Below are positions 46,623 to 58,650 of a DNA stretch of 64,000 bases, one piece after another. Source of the DNA: Lasioglossum baleicum (lineage: Eukaryota; Arthropoda; Insecta; Hymenoptera; Halictidae). Every line of letters starts with the position of its first letter. Position 1 is the stretch's first letter. Under the pieces are notes generated by a model, which was not told where the DNA came from, searched no databases, and saw only the letters and a list, made by a program, of their open reading frames with translations. A program made the position numbers and the translations under genes. Location of the stretch: assembly GCF_051020765.1 (NCBI RefSeq), contig NC_134929.1, positions 20,180,635-20,244,634 of the forward strand. Direction: 5' to 3'.

Positions 46623-47520
46623 TCCGCTATAGGAGACCAACAAGGTGGCCCAGTTACATCGGCAAACAGCCACACCTTACTGTCTCATACATAAAATAAT
46701 ATCTCGCAACAATGAAACGCTGGCAATCATTTTCGTAATTTCGAGTCTGGCCGAGAACTTTTTGCCGGAGGTTGTACTGCAAGATAGTAGCAAGTTGCCA
46801 GCCAATAAAAACGAGCATAATGCAGCCCCACTACGCCCCACAAAGATCTTAAGGGGGGAACGGTTTTTGCCTGCGGTCACGAGACGTAACAAGGGAGTAC
46901 TGTACAAAAGTGTACCTAAATCGGCACGTGTGCAAAAAGTGTTCATTTCCGTCGACGATTCCGAGAGACACGGATCCTCTATGCTGAAGCTGATTTCTGC
47001 GAGCGGAAAGTTCGAAAATCGTTTTCCCAAGTCTCTCAAGTTCGCCGGGGAAAACCTGGTCAGCCGGCGACCCGTACCCGCCGATTGGTTCGTCATAGTC
47101 CCCGGGGACGGTAACGCGAGCCCTTTTTCGGCGTTCCGGTTGACCTAATTGGGACCACCGTGCTCGTGTCCGCTCATTCACCGATCGCGGCACGCCGCGC
47201 CGTCGCTCGCGTAATTAACCCGATTTGCTGCGGTAGGTCTTTCGAAATTTTAGCAACCGTCCGTGCTGTCGATCGATTCCTCTTCTGTAAATGAACGCGG
47301 GCCTACGATCTTTGACTTTCGTCATCGTGGCACCTAGGAAGGAATGCCGTCACCAATTGGTTCCCCTCCGATGCTCTCAGAACTGTCACATTAAATGATC
47401 GTTGCATTAGAAAAGATTGATGAATATGTGAGTTCGTGATTTTTCTTCTTGTGTCCTATAAACTCTGCAGCTACATTATAGGATCATAGTAAAACAGAGG
47501 AACGACTCAGCCAACTGATT
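46623..47520. other. Non-coding stretch
   Basis: No gene recognised. An open frame on the plus strand (46645-47148) has no family features and normal base composition; I do not call it. Confidence 0.4.
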
Positions 47521-47527
47521 GTGTGTC

Positions 47528-48200
47528 GGAACTCGAGCGGAGCAGACTGTGTTCTCGTGTGGGACAGAGCGATCGTCAGAGGCTGCTGGCTCTGCTGGGG
47601 GCGGCTTCTTGCTTCTTCGCTTCTTCTTCTCTTTTTTCTCTCCTCCAGTCGCTCTGTGTCTGTCTCCCCACGTTCCCTATTCCCCGTATCTAAAGAGCAG
47701 GCCAAGAAATGATCGATTCGAGGATCCAGAACCCGCTCGACTCATTCCCCTTTGTCCCGTTCCCGGATCAAAAGCACACGAGGAAAGTTCGAAAAAGCAT
47801 ATGTATAGGCTAAGCTGCCGAGGTATAAACTCGATCTTGAAAGAAATTCGAGACTTCGTTTCTCGTTCGGTAAAAACGCGCGCGGGATCCCCCGATCCTT
47901 TCAGGACTTCTTCGCTTTATCCCGGGGATAATTTGACGAGAGAGAGAGACTGGGAGAGAGAAAGAGAGAACCGTCTTGGAGGTTTTAAGTCGTCCTAAGC
48001 TGGAAGCACCATCGGCGACCGATTAGAGAAAGGAACTCGGCTCGAGCGAAGCGTAGCCGGGCGTGGGACAGGACGAGCCACGGAGGCTGCGTGCTCTGCT
48101 GGGGGCGGCTCACTCATCTCTTTCCTCTCGGTCTGTTGCACGTCCCTCTCTACCGTCCCCCTCAGCCTCTCCCTCTTCCAGAAGAGAGAGAGAAGAGAGA
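47528..48200. repeat. Two diverged direct copies about 503 bp apart
   Basis: GGAACTCGAGCGGAGCAG...GTGGGACAG...AGGCTGC...CTCTGCTGGGGGCGGCT at 47528-47608 returns as GGAACTCGGCTCGAGCGAAG...GTGGGACAGG...GAGGCTGCG...CTCTGCTGGGGGCGGCT at 48031-48110, each followed by a CT-rich tract. Looks like an old local duplication of a GC-rich block. Confidence 0.5.
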
Positions 48201-49370
48201 CCGGAGAGTCGAGCGGCGATTCCCTCTCCCGAGCGGCTTTCTCGTGGTCCTCGTGGACGTTCACTCGAACGCCAGGACTCACGCTGCCTCCGGGAAAGGA
48301 GAGTCCCTCTCCCTCTCTATCTCCCTCCTGTCTCCCGCGCTCTCTTTCTCTCTCATCTGGTGTGCGTGCGGCTCCAGAGGTGGGAGCAACAGGTGGAAGC
48401 GCGCGCGTACGTGAATCGAATAATAGGGGCAAGTCGAGCGACTTGCGCCTATCGACGATTTATCGATCGGTGCCGCGATCCTCTCGGTTTCCGCGGTTTC
48501 AGCTTCGACATTCCTAAATCTCGTTGGAATCCTCTGCCGACCTGGCTGATTAGATTCAGCGGGAGGATGACTCGATTTCAAGGCTCTGAATTCAAGGAAG
48601 CTGTTGGTTCTTCTTGATATGTACGATTTTTTCGTTTTTAGAAGTACTTTCTTTGTAGTATGGGCGTGGCCTGCACTAAATAGGTGTGGTTTCAATGCCC
48701 CTGATTTTGGCAGGGCCACTCTGTGCTCAAATCTAATCTTCGTTGTATATGTGTACCTTAAATAATCATCATTCCAAACTCTTTTATACCTAGCCTAGAG
48801 CGTCTCTCAAATTCAACAAAGCCGAGCAGCATTCCGTATTGCAATTTGTGCCTGCGGTTTAAAGTGTCTCTGATGGGCGTGGTCTGTTTGCTCCTAATTT
48901 TAACGGAGCCACAGCTTCGTAGAAAGAACCTACGCCCATATCTTTGGTTCTCCAGCTACAGTGATCAATGAGGATTCGCATTCGAGTGGAAGGTGTGTCC
49001 TCGCTGGAAGGTGTGTCCAGGTCCGGTCGAAGGGGTAGCACTCAAGGTCAAAGACCTAAGCGACTCTCGAGACCCGAGATTAGACTATTGCCACACGCGT
49101 TACGCTCCTCCGGCTCGAGGAACGAGGAGACAATCGTCGGGGCATCGTCTTCATTCGCAACGAGGAGCAGAGAGCTCGTGCTCACACAGTTGCAAGAGAA
49201 GTCGCCGTCCCGTTTTCCCTCGAGATACAAAGGCCGACCGCTTTATCTTAATTATTGCTACTCCCGTGACTGCCCCGATCGGTCCCTCGTTAATTCGCAG
49301 TTAGCACGACTGGCTCGGTATCGGGCGAATAAATTACGATAACCAGAAACGGAGCGATCCCTCGGTGGCA

Positions 49371-49398
49371 AGCCGCGCCGCGCCGCGCCGCGCGGCGG
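49371..49398. repeat. CCGCG pentanucleotide repeat
   Basis: GCCGCGCCGCGCCGCGCCGC, a GC-only short tandem repeat. Confidence 0.7.
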
Positions 49399-49754
49399 GA
49401 TATTCATTTATTAATATATGCGAGGCTAGAATAAACGAGAAACAAAAAGATCGGCCGATTTAAAACGTTGCCGACGAATCTCCTTTTTTAGAAGCGTGCA
49501 CCGAGCTGTGAACAGTACGGAGAGGCTAACAGTGAAAGACAGCCGGATGGCGCGCGTACAAGTGCAACCGATGCAACCGCGTCGCGTCGTCTAGCCCGCG
49601 GTGGATTTCTATCAAGAAACGAACGAGCATAAATCTTCCGCGCGGCTAATATCTCTGGACGCTCAACTATGTTGTCGAGAACTTTACGATCCGAGCAAAA
49701 CCAACCAGACAGACCGTACGCCTCCGTGGCCTATGATAATTATGAAATGCGGGA

Positions 49755-50345
49755 CTTAATAATATTAATATTATTATTATTATTATTATTTTATACGGAC
49801 CGAGGTCCTTTTATACAAATGTTTACAGTTGTTTACAGTAGAACTGATAAAAACGGAAGGAAACATAACAAAAAAAGTCAACCTTTACATAAAAGGGACA
49901 AGCGCGAAACTAAACAAATACAGGTACGATATTAACAAATAATCTTGCGTAATTTTCTTTTGAATTCCTGTAACGTGTCGTTAAAAAAATCAATATTATT
50001 ATACACTGTGTTCGAGCTTGCAATAATGCGATTTAAAGGATTTATTACTCCATATGTGGATTTGAGTTTCATTGTTTGAAATCCTGCTCCTGTTCTTAAA
50101 ACACGTTCAGGTACGTAGAAATTGATTTGCCTCGGGAGTGCGGGACAATCTATATTATTATTTATTAAATTTTTTTAAAAATCCCGGGACGCGAGATGAT
50201 GCTGAAGATTTTTCAATCATCTGCGAATAGGAGATACTTACAATGTTGAAACATGGTGGTTAAATCATTAATGAACATTATAAATAGTAGAGGACCCAGG
50301 TGGGAGCCTCAAGGTACATACTCCGGATAGAATATTTACCGGGGA
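49755..50345 (-). mobile_element. CR1/Jockey-type non-LTR retrotransposon relic, 3' end
   Basis: Read on the minus strand, 50318-50180 encodes reverse-transcriptase motifs VP*GSHLGPLLFIMFINDL and LLFADD, with an in-frame stop just before GSHLGP and another directly after FADD. After a short AT-rich junction, 50151-49932 encodes the typical ORF2 C-terminus (LPRQINFYVPERVL, FFNDTLQEFKRKLRKIIC, stop). About 140 nt further on it ends in an (AAT)n tract (49793-49757), as in elements with microsatellite tails. The catalytic domain is largely deleted; it cannot be active. Confidence 0.8.
49757..49793. repeat. (ATT)n microsatellite tail of the retrotransposon relic
   Basis: About ten ATT units on the plus strand, AAT on the coding strand of the element, exactly at its expected 3' end. 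Confidence 0.8.
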
Positions 50346-50399
50346 TTCTCGTTTTATTTTTAGAGGCCGATTCGAAGTGACGTTGATAATTACTCATCG

Positions 50400-53300
50400 A
50401 CCTGACTCTTCTTCTTCTTGCTGTTTCTGTAATGTCAAAGCTCGTTTAGAAGATTGATAATGGCGTTTTGGAAGTGTTTCGAATGAGAATGAACTTTTCG
50501 ACGGTGCAAGCTCTCGAATAGATGGAACGTGGTCGTTCGCGATACTCGAGCGGTTAGGGCGACACCTTTCCTTTACCGTTATTCCTTCTCTTCCTTGGCT
50601 TCTCTCTCGTTTCTGTCTCTCGCTTTCTTTTTGTCGGGTGTGCAGCAGCTTCGCTGCACGCGTGGGTGCGCGAAAGGACGCGAACACCGCGACGGCATGC
50701 ACGCCGTATCCTTTTCGAGATTCTATTCGAGGAGACTGATACTGAATAGGGATCCCAAGGGCGCCTACGTAATCCCGACGCGCCATTGTACGATCCCCGG
50801 CGACCAGTTCCCCTCCGGAGACTCTTTTTTCACGGTCTTACCGAGCTGACACAAAACTCGAACGCGGCCCTCGATCGAGTCGAACTTTTCTGGAGCCTCG
50901 TCACCTCTACAATGGAACTTCTCTTCGAACACTGTCAGAATAATTGTCAAAATGACAAAATGCACATGTTTTTTCAAACAATTTCAGAACGATTGGTTCA
51001 ACCCATTGTTTGAAATAAATTCCCAAAAAAATTGACTAAATCAGCGTAAAAACTTTTAAAAAGGGCCCAAGCATCGTCATCCGCAAAATCATCAGCATCC
51101 ACGCAAGGTCTCATCCTTCTAATTGTCTATTTATATTTAATTGTCCAAACACAACGCTTCTCCAGTCTCCATTTTCCCAACACTCGTCCGAGACTTTTCC
51201 ATCGACCGTCGCCTTTTCGCTTTCTAGGCGCGAACGAAAGGCGTCAACAGGCGTCGCTGGAAAAATAGGCGGCACAGAGAGGGGAAAACTATCGATAACT
51301 TCTGTGGAATCCGCGCTAAAGGTTAGCCACAAAACGTCTTCCCGTCCCCAGAGTATCGATGGGAGAAATCGTCGCTTGCGCAATTCGATTCGTAGCATTA
51401 TGCAATTAATTTTCGTAGCCTCTCTCCGCGATTAGCTACGGCGCCGGTCGGTGGCAACAGGATCAAACGATCTCATCAAAACGAACGACGAGCCCTCGAG
51501 AAGAATTTCCTGGACAAATTTCCAGATTTCCTCGTCGATCTCGTTCACGAAAGCGAACAGTAAATCTATGAAGATAGGCTTCTTCTAAGCAATGATGCTA
51601 CAAGAAAATTTTTTAAAATCTCAGCACCATTCTGCAATTAATCTTATTATAAAATGGAACGATCGAAGCCGAGAGAAACGTGTCCTCGGGGACACGCAGG
51701 ATCCCTTGCGGCGCAATTTGGAAGGTTTCGAAGATCAATTTCCCCCGAAACGAGGAAGGAGTCGTAAATTCCAGAGCCGAGACTCCGGTCACCTCCGAAG
51801 CGGAGCATGTTCGCATTTTTCACTGTGGAAAAATGGGCCCAGAGAAGGGCGACGATCTGAAATCGGATGGCCGAGCTACCTGGCGCCAATCTGCTGGTTC
51901 GGGGGGCCAGGGCCCGGTAATTCTGCGGTTGATGGGGCTCCGGATGGATCGTTGAGACGAAATAACGCGATCATCGGGGACCAGGCGGGCTCTTCGGCGG
52001 GAAAGGGAAAAATGAGAGGGAAAAGGGCCAGGGGAGAGACTAATGCGGGGGAGGAGATGCGTTAGAAGGGTAGCGATAGGATCTACCAGGGCTCCCGTCT
52101 TCAGCGTGACTGGTAAACGGCTTCGTGGCTCGTCTTTGATAATCGCCGACCGAGCGCATCGCATTTACAAGCTCTACGCGCGGTCTCGACTCTTCAAAGT
52201 ACATTGTTTTGATGTACTATTGGGTACACTGTTAGTCAAAAGTCTATGGATGAATCCTTCTGGGAAAAACATCCGAGCGATTTTGGATTTGTTTATCGTA
52301 AAGATCATACAAAATTGGAGAATGTTAAATAAAATCTTTACTATCAGCTGAATATAGAAGTGTAATAGTTTATAACAACGATTAGAAAACTTTTGAGCAG
52401 CAATGTACCGTTCCTCATCCGGCCCCTCGAGGAACGACCGTCTCTCCGGAGATGACTATAATTACAAAACGACTTTCCACGGGTTACGGAAAATTCGAGC
52501 CGTGTAATTCGGTCGTCCGCTAAGTCCTTTTTAACGACATCTTTGCTTTAAGGAACGACCGGCTTGACCGTGCTTGATCTCGTTTGAGCAGGATGCTGGA
52601 ACTAGAGGACGAGTTGAGAAAAATGTACGCTTAGCAGAGAATAGTTCTCGAGGTGAAATTCTGGGGTTACTTGATCAATTTAAACCCTTAGAGACTTTCA
52701 AAACCCTTACTGTCAATCCCGCTGAGTAAAAATGTCGTGTTTGAATAGCTTAAAGTGATCTTTGTACACAAAGTATTAAAGATTTACTGCAATGCTGGCC
52801 CACAGTGAAGCCTGGACCTAGGTCAGCCCTATCAGTGGTTGAAGCTGAACGAAAGAGGAAGCAATAAAGTCGTGGGCGTCACCGATGGTCTTATTGCCGT
52901 CATCGATATCCCTCGGAAAGTCGGAAATCCCCGTAGCGATCTCTCCCCGTGGTCGACCCATTAAACGCGATGAAGAAGCGGAAAAAAGGGCTATCGTAGA
53001 GGTGAAGGAGAAGAGGGAGAAGGGAGAGAAGGACGAAGAGAGGGCGGAGGGAGGCCCTGCCGTTGCCACGGAACTACCGAGCGCAAGGTGGTCGAGGGAA
53101 TCTGTGAAAGTTAACGGTCGAAGACGGCCAGAACAAGTGCACGCACTTGTGGGAAGAAGAAGACGGGAGTGCCAGGCAGTCAGGCAGGCAAGCAGGCAGG
53201 CAGGGGTGTTCCTTGGACGTTGGTTGCGTTGCGTTGCGGTGTGTAGGGTGCCTGGGCACGAAGGTGCCTCGGTTCCTTCGTGGCCGTCGAATTAATGGGC

Positions 53301-54351
53301 CATCTGCCGCCTCTCGGCTCGACTCCTTCGAGGAAGTCAATGTTTAGGAAGTCCATGGGAAGCGGCGACAACGGAAAGCCCCATAAACGGCGTAGAACAT
53401 GGGAACGAGGCGTTCGCAAGGAAGTCGGTGCTGGGTCCTTCGCACGACGTCCCACCACCTCCTCTTCAGGGGAGGCAAGGTGTAGGTGTCCGCTGCAACG
53501 GTGACCGCAAATGAAACAGTAAAGATGCTCGACCGTCACCGATACTCCCCCGAGATTAGCTTTTCCGGTTCTTTCAGGTCCTCCGGGGCGATAGTAGCCG
53601 TTGCAGACCGCAGAGGGGTTGGCAACGGTTGCAACACTCTGTGGGAACTGTCTCGTAGGTGTCCAATTTTATTCGTTACTGAAGAAGTTTCGATTCAGAT
53701 CGAGGAAGATTGCGTCTGGAGACTGGGAAGGCTGGTGCGGCTTCTATGGGTGCCACTTCTTCAAGAAGTTCTTCTGTAGCTGCGTCAATTCTTCAACAAG
53801 TTATTCCGTAGCTATAGAGGTTCCATAATATTGCAATCGACAGCCGTTCCATAATCCCCATATCGCTGACCACTTACGGAATAGATTGATGTATTTACAA
53901 CACCTCACTCTCTTCTCCTTTGGTTCTCTTAATGATCAAATGATCCCAACACAATTTTCCTTTCGATCAAACATCACCGACCGCTAACAGAAGACTGCAG
54001 TGCCAACAAGATTGGCCATTCAAAGCAAATGTAGTTTGTCAATATGCAATAAGCTGAATCGACCGAACAATAGAAGACGTCTGTTTTCCTCGTGAACGTT
54101 CTCCCAACATATTCTCTTCCCAAGCCAACGAAGCGACTGACTAGCATTCCGATCGCAATTTTCTCCGCGGGATCGAAACCGGTAAATTTTCGCAGTGGGC
54201 AGCAGGCAGTCTAATATCGTAATCGATACTTTTTATGATTGTGTCGGGCCACTCCCCCCGAGGATCTAAGCAGCCGACTAAGCAACGGTCGCGATCGAAT
54301 CTCCGGTTCTCGATCCCGGACTGCGACAGAACATGTGCGACGCACGTAGAT

Positions 54352-54394
<43 letters not shown>

Positions 54395-55930
54395 GAAGGA
54401 GAGGCGGACTCGAAAAAGGATCGGTCTGTGTGCCCCTCGCGGAAAAAAGACGAGTCCACCACTGTGGGAGATCGCGTACGCAGGGTGCAGGCCGGTTGAG
54501 GAGCCGTGAGAGGAAGCCTGCTCGGTAAGAGGAGGACGAGCAGAATCACCTGCGGTGCACCTGCTGTGCAGGGGGCTCCTTCGGTCCCGTATTAAAAGTG
54601 TATCAGGCTTTCCTCCTCCTCCTCCTCCTCCTTCTTCTCCTTCTTCCTCTTCTTCAACGTGCATCTCGACTCGCGCTTCTTCGTTTCCTTGGTCCTGATT
54701 CGCGCGACCGATCTAGCGCTGCCAGGAACTCCAATGATAAACAGAAACATGCCACCGATACATGCGAAAAATTCGGGATCAAAATTTCACGTGATCTACT
54801 ACAAACACTATTGATCTCTTTTGCTGCTAGAAGATATACAAGACTAATCCAGTGACTTTTATGTATTAACATTTATGTATTAACAGTCGTCAAACACGAC
54901 GCAGATTGGTTCATATTTTAGTTAACAAAATCGTGGATTAAACGAGTAACTACTATCCAAGAAAAATATCAGAGATCATTTGCTTACAGTTTCATTAATA
55001 AATGACCAAGAACAAAAATGTTCTAATCCAAGCTATGCTTTAAAATCTACAATACAGGCATTAAAGAAGTTTTAAAAAGAAATTGAAAGTGGATTACCCA
55101 ATAAGGGAAACAAGGTTCTTTTTTGGACATGGTTCCAAAATATTCCCCGAAGACACCAGCATTGCTCTGAAAACGTGACATGACTTCCGATTCGATACAG
55201 AACTTCTCGAAGCAAAGTATAATGTCGAATCGCCATGTACGCAGCACCGCAAAGGGTCAATATTTTATAGCTATCACAGAGCGTACGATCTCCGAAGCTC
55301 CAAGGAAATCCACTGTTCCTCCGATCGTTTTCGATCGAACGACTCGATCTCTGCTGTAATTACAGAACATTCAAGATACTTGAAATACTAAGAATCGTTC
55401 TCTCTTTCTCCATCCTCTCTCTCCCCGGTTCGTCTGAATGAAGATTGCGAAGGCAGTCTGTATTTTGTCGGGATGCCAGTCGTGGTCGAAGACGAAGTCC
55501 AAATTCGTAACCACAAACTTCGATCTCCGATCGGTTGCAAGTTACAACCGAAGAAGTGCAGCATAGTTGCCGGAACGAGTGGCCCGGCGACTCGCGGCGC
55601 ATACCAAATGCGAGTGCGCAATTATCCTGGAAGACCTACGCCTCTCCAGCGAGGAGGAAGGCCCGTTTGATGCTGAGAAACACCGATCAATGCAAAAACC
55701 CGAATCTGAGACCTCTAAAGATGGTCGAAAGTGATCGTCAACTTCGGAACAGCCTACTTAAAGAATCCAACAAAATCAAGTAATTTAATCACTATGATAA
55801 AACGTACAGAGTTAGAGCTTATTGCGGTGACTTCTTTTTGAAATCGTTTTAGACCCTGCAAGTGGTAATGATGTCCGATTTAAGCTATTAAATGTGTTCA
55901 TAACACAATTGCTTAAATCGAACTTCAGTA
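50400..55930. other. Non-coding stretch
   Basis: No coding exon recognised. It contains a CAGG-like run at 53180-53215, a GA repeat at 54353-54391, a CTC/TTC run at 54607-54655 and a 14-bp direct duplication TTATGTATTAACAT at about 54858-54885. Confidence 0.45.
54353..54391. repeat. (GA)n microsatellite
   Basis: About 19 uninterrupted GA units. Confidence 0.95.
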
Positions 55931-55944
55931 CCAGCAGCTTTATG

Positions 55945-56210
55945 AAAATAGCTACACTAATGAGCATAACTGATTCAACACACTTTCAATCAGAATTACT
56001 TTTTTATGAATAGACCAAACGACTTCAATTTCTCTGTATGGCTAGAAGAATTAGTTTAGTAAATGCATTTTTCCAAAATATTTTTTAGAAGTCATTGACT
56101 AAACTAATTCTTCTAGCCTTACAGAGAAATTGAAGTAGTTTGGTCCATTCATAAAAAAGTAATTCTGATTTAAAGTGTGTTGAATCAGTTATGCTCGTTA
56201 CTGTACATGC
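55945..56210. mobile_element. Foldback element, 266 bp, with 11-bp target duplication
   Basis: Two arms of about 115 bp (55951-56065 and 56093-56206) are near-perfect inverted copies (few mismatches) around a loop of about 27 bp. Shared words include CATAACTGATTCAACACACT and CTAGAAGAATTAGTTTAGT. The 11-mer GCAGCTTTATG occurs directly on both sides (55934-55944 and 56211-56221), which fits a target-site duplication. Non-coding. Confidence 0.85.
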
Positions 56211-56221
56211 GCAGCTTTATG

Positions 56222-58390
56222 CTTCCGAATAATGCAAATTACGTCCTGCAAACGTAAAAATAGGACTTTTGGATGTTTGGATCTTTTGTCTACCGCTTTT
56301 GACTACTGAAAAACCCCATCTTTGAATTGTCGAGAAATGAGAAGACGCATCCCGCACCCTACCAATCCTGGAAAAACGAGTCTACCCCCTTACTCTGCAT
56401 GTTTTATCATAGCGATTGAATCACTCTTATTTTGCTGGATTCCGGAAATGGTTATTGTTTTCGTTCATAACTCAAAATTACGTTTAAAGACAGATGAAGA
56501 ACCTACGTGCGAAGTCAGCCAACGTGTTCAAAGTGTTCAATAAACATAGATTTGAAAAATGATGAAGCGGCGGGTAACGCGTTACGGGTACGTTTGCAGG
56601 GTCAGGACGATGAAGAGAACGAGGCGCAGGAGTGTGTCCGCCTCGCGACAGGCCTCGCGACGGGTTCGCAAAAGGTTTGGCCTGCCGACTGTTTCTTTCC
56701 CGGCCGTATGGCATTGTGCTGTCGCGGGAAGACGGAGGACGGTGTGCACACGGTCCTCGGGGCCTGGGGCCTCGGGCCCCGAGAGCGTGGGCCAGCTCCG
56801 TGGGGTGGGTGCCGAGGGGTGACGGTGGCGCTCCAAGAAAACGACGGTTGAAAGTCGCCCGGTTTCTCGTGTGGGACCTTCAGGTGGACGTGAAACTTTT
56901 TAGCTCTCCACGGCACTCTCGAAGCCGCTCGGGGTGTGCACCTGCTATACACCTGTTGGCCGTTGCTGCTCCTGCTGGCCGCCGTGAAACAAATGCGACC
57001 AACCTCTTACCGCGGCCACGTTCGAACTTCTAGCCGCCGACGCCGACGCTGCGTCCGTTTACGACGTTTACCGCAATTCTCAGAAAAAAATACAATTTGT
57101 TTACGTCGTTCTTGGCCAATGGAGTTCACGAAAATATAGTCTATGTCCCAAAATTGTTCGCATCCAAAGTCTCAGAGGCATTGTCAGATCTTGCGCTAGG
57201 TTCTGACAGTTTCTGCAGAACGAAGATTCGAGACCACGTTTAGTAAAACAAACATTTCATTCATAACAAATAAAAACAGTATCACCGATTTAAACAGACT
57301 CATTGAAGAAGGTCCTAGAATGAACAATGAACACTCTTGAATGTTTATGTCGTAGTTCGATTCATTCAACTCCTCGTGTACCAATTTCATTTTACATAAT
57401 TGTAGACCTAATCGTTGGGATGAATGTTAGTTTTGTTGTTGGACTTCATGTATAATAGATTTCAATTTACATGTCATCATGATGATGATTAAAATTGGAG
57501 TTTGGACGGGACGTTCGTAACGCTGGGTCAAAATGGACCCGACTCCAGCATCCTAAAATCCAGCATCGTAGAAGAGGATTTTGATATCCGTGCAATCCGG
57601 ATGATTAAATTTGTTTTCCCGCGAATAGCGACAGGTTACGGTGAAAATTGCAGGGGAGACCCTCCTCGTTGTCGGAAGCCAGGGTTAATAACAGCGAAGG
57701 TTCAAAGATAGCTCGAGTGGAACAGCCCCGACGAAGAAGGCACTCGTCGGCGTCGGCGTCGTCGTCGACGCGTGGGAAAGTCGAGGGGCGCGAACCATTT
57801 TCGAGACGCGGCGCGGCGCAAGGAGACGCTGGGGGTGGACGGGTAATTGATACGGCTGGTAGGGCCCGCGTTTGAATTTCATTAAGGGCCCGACACCAGG
57901 CCCGGATTCATCACGCTCGACCGGCTCGTCCACTCGAACGCCCGAGGAATCCGTCGACGGTCCCACGACCCCGAAACTGCAGTCGCCATCCCCCGGAGGA
58001 ATCTGCCTGCAGAAATTGCCTATGGGAAAGTGCACGCCGAAAGACAATCACCCGCGCGCGTTTTTTCCATCGAGAAATCAAACACCACCCTAAACGATCG
58101 CTGCCCTCGGATGGGACCAACGAAACTTTAATCGAATCCTCCGTTTCAAGATCATGTGCCAGATTTTGCTTGTGTGTATCTTGATATAATTATTATTCAT
58201 TTATCATTAGGACAATGTCCACTTGTCAGTCTTAAATGATAAAGCTTATTTCGTATATTTATTCGTTCTCTTTCTATTTCGCCTCTTGTGGCCTCGCACC
58301 CATGAAAATGGATACAATAGAATATTTATATATTCATATATAAAATCCTCCCACTAAACGTGCAAAGTAGACACAATGAATGGTTTATAA
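56222..58390. other. Non-coding stretch with CpG-rich block
   Basis: CpG-rich from about 56570 to 57060 and 57640 to 58040. Open frames on both strands there follow the base composition; none shows a family motif, so I call no gene. A 5' exon of a gene outside the window is possible. Confidence 0.4.
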
Positions 58391-58394
58391 TTTT

Positions 58395-58650
58395 AAACCC
58401 TTCTTTTAAATTCCATAATAATTTTACTAATTTATACCCTAATTTAAAATTTTTCGTCAATTTTAAATTTTAAAATAAATTTACTAATTTAAATTAATTT
58501 TGAATCCTCCTTTTAAATTCTATAATAAATTTACTGATTTATAATATAATATTAAAATTTACTTTTAAATTCTGTAATAAATTTAATAATTTATATTAAT
58601 TTTAAATCCTCCTTTTAAATTGTATAATAAATTTCATTCATTGACAGAAA
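58395..58650. repeat. AT-rich tandem repeat, about 52-bp unit, five copies
   Basis: The phrase CTTTTAAATTCTATAATAAA with TTTACTAATTTA after it recurs at about 58401, 58455, 58507, 58560 and 58610, a period of 51-53 bp. Copies differ at several positions; the third and fifth share CCTCCTTTTAAATT. Confidence 0.7.

Noticed and set aside
51139..51160. Word AATTGTCCAAACACAA resembling the miR-219 start
   Set aside because: The seed differs at position 2, the 3' half does not match, and no complementary arm lies nearby to form a hairpin.
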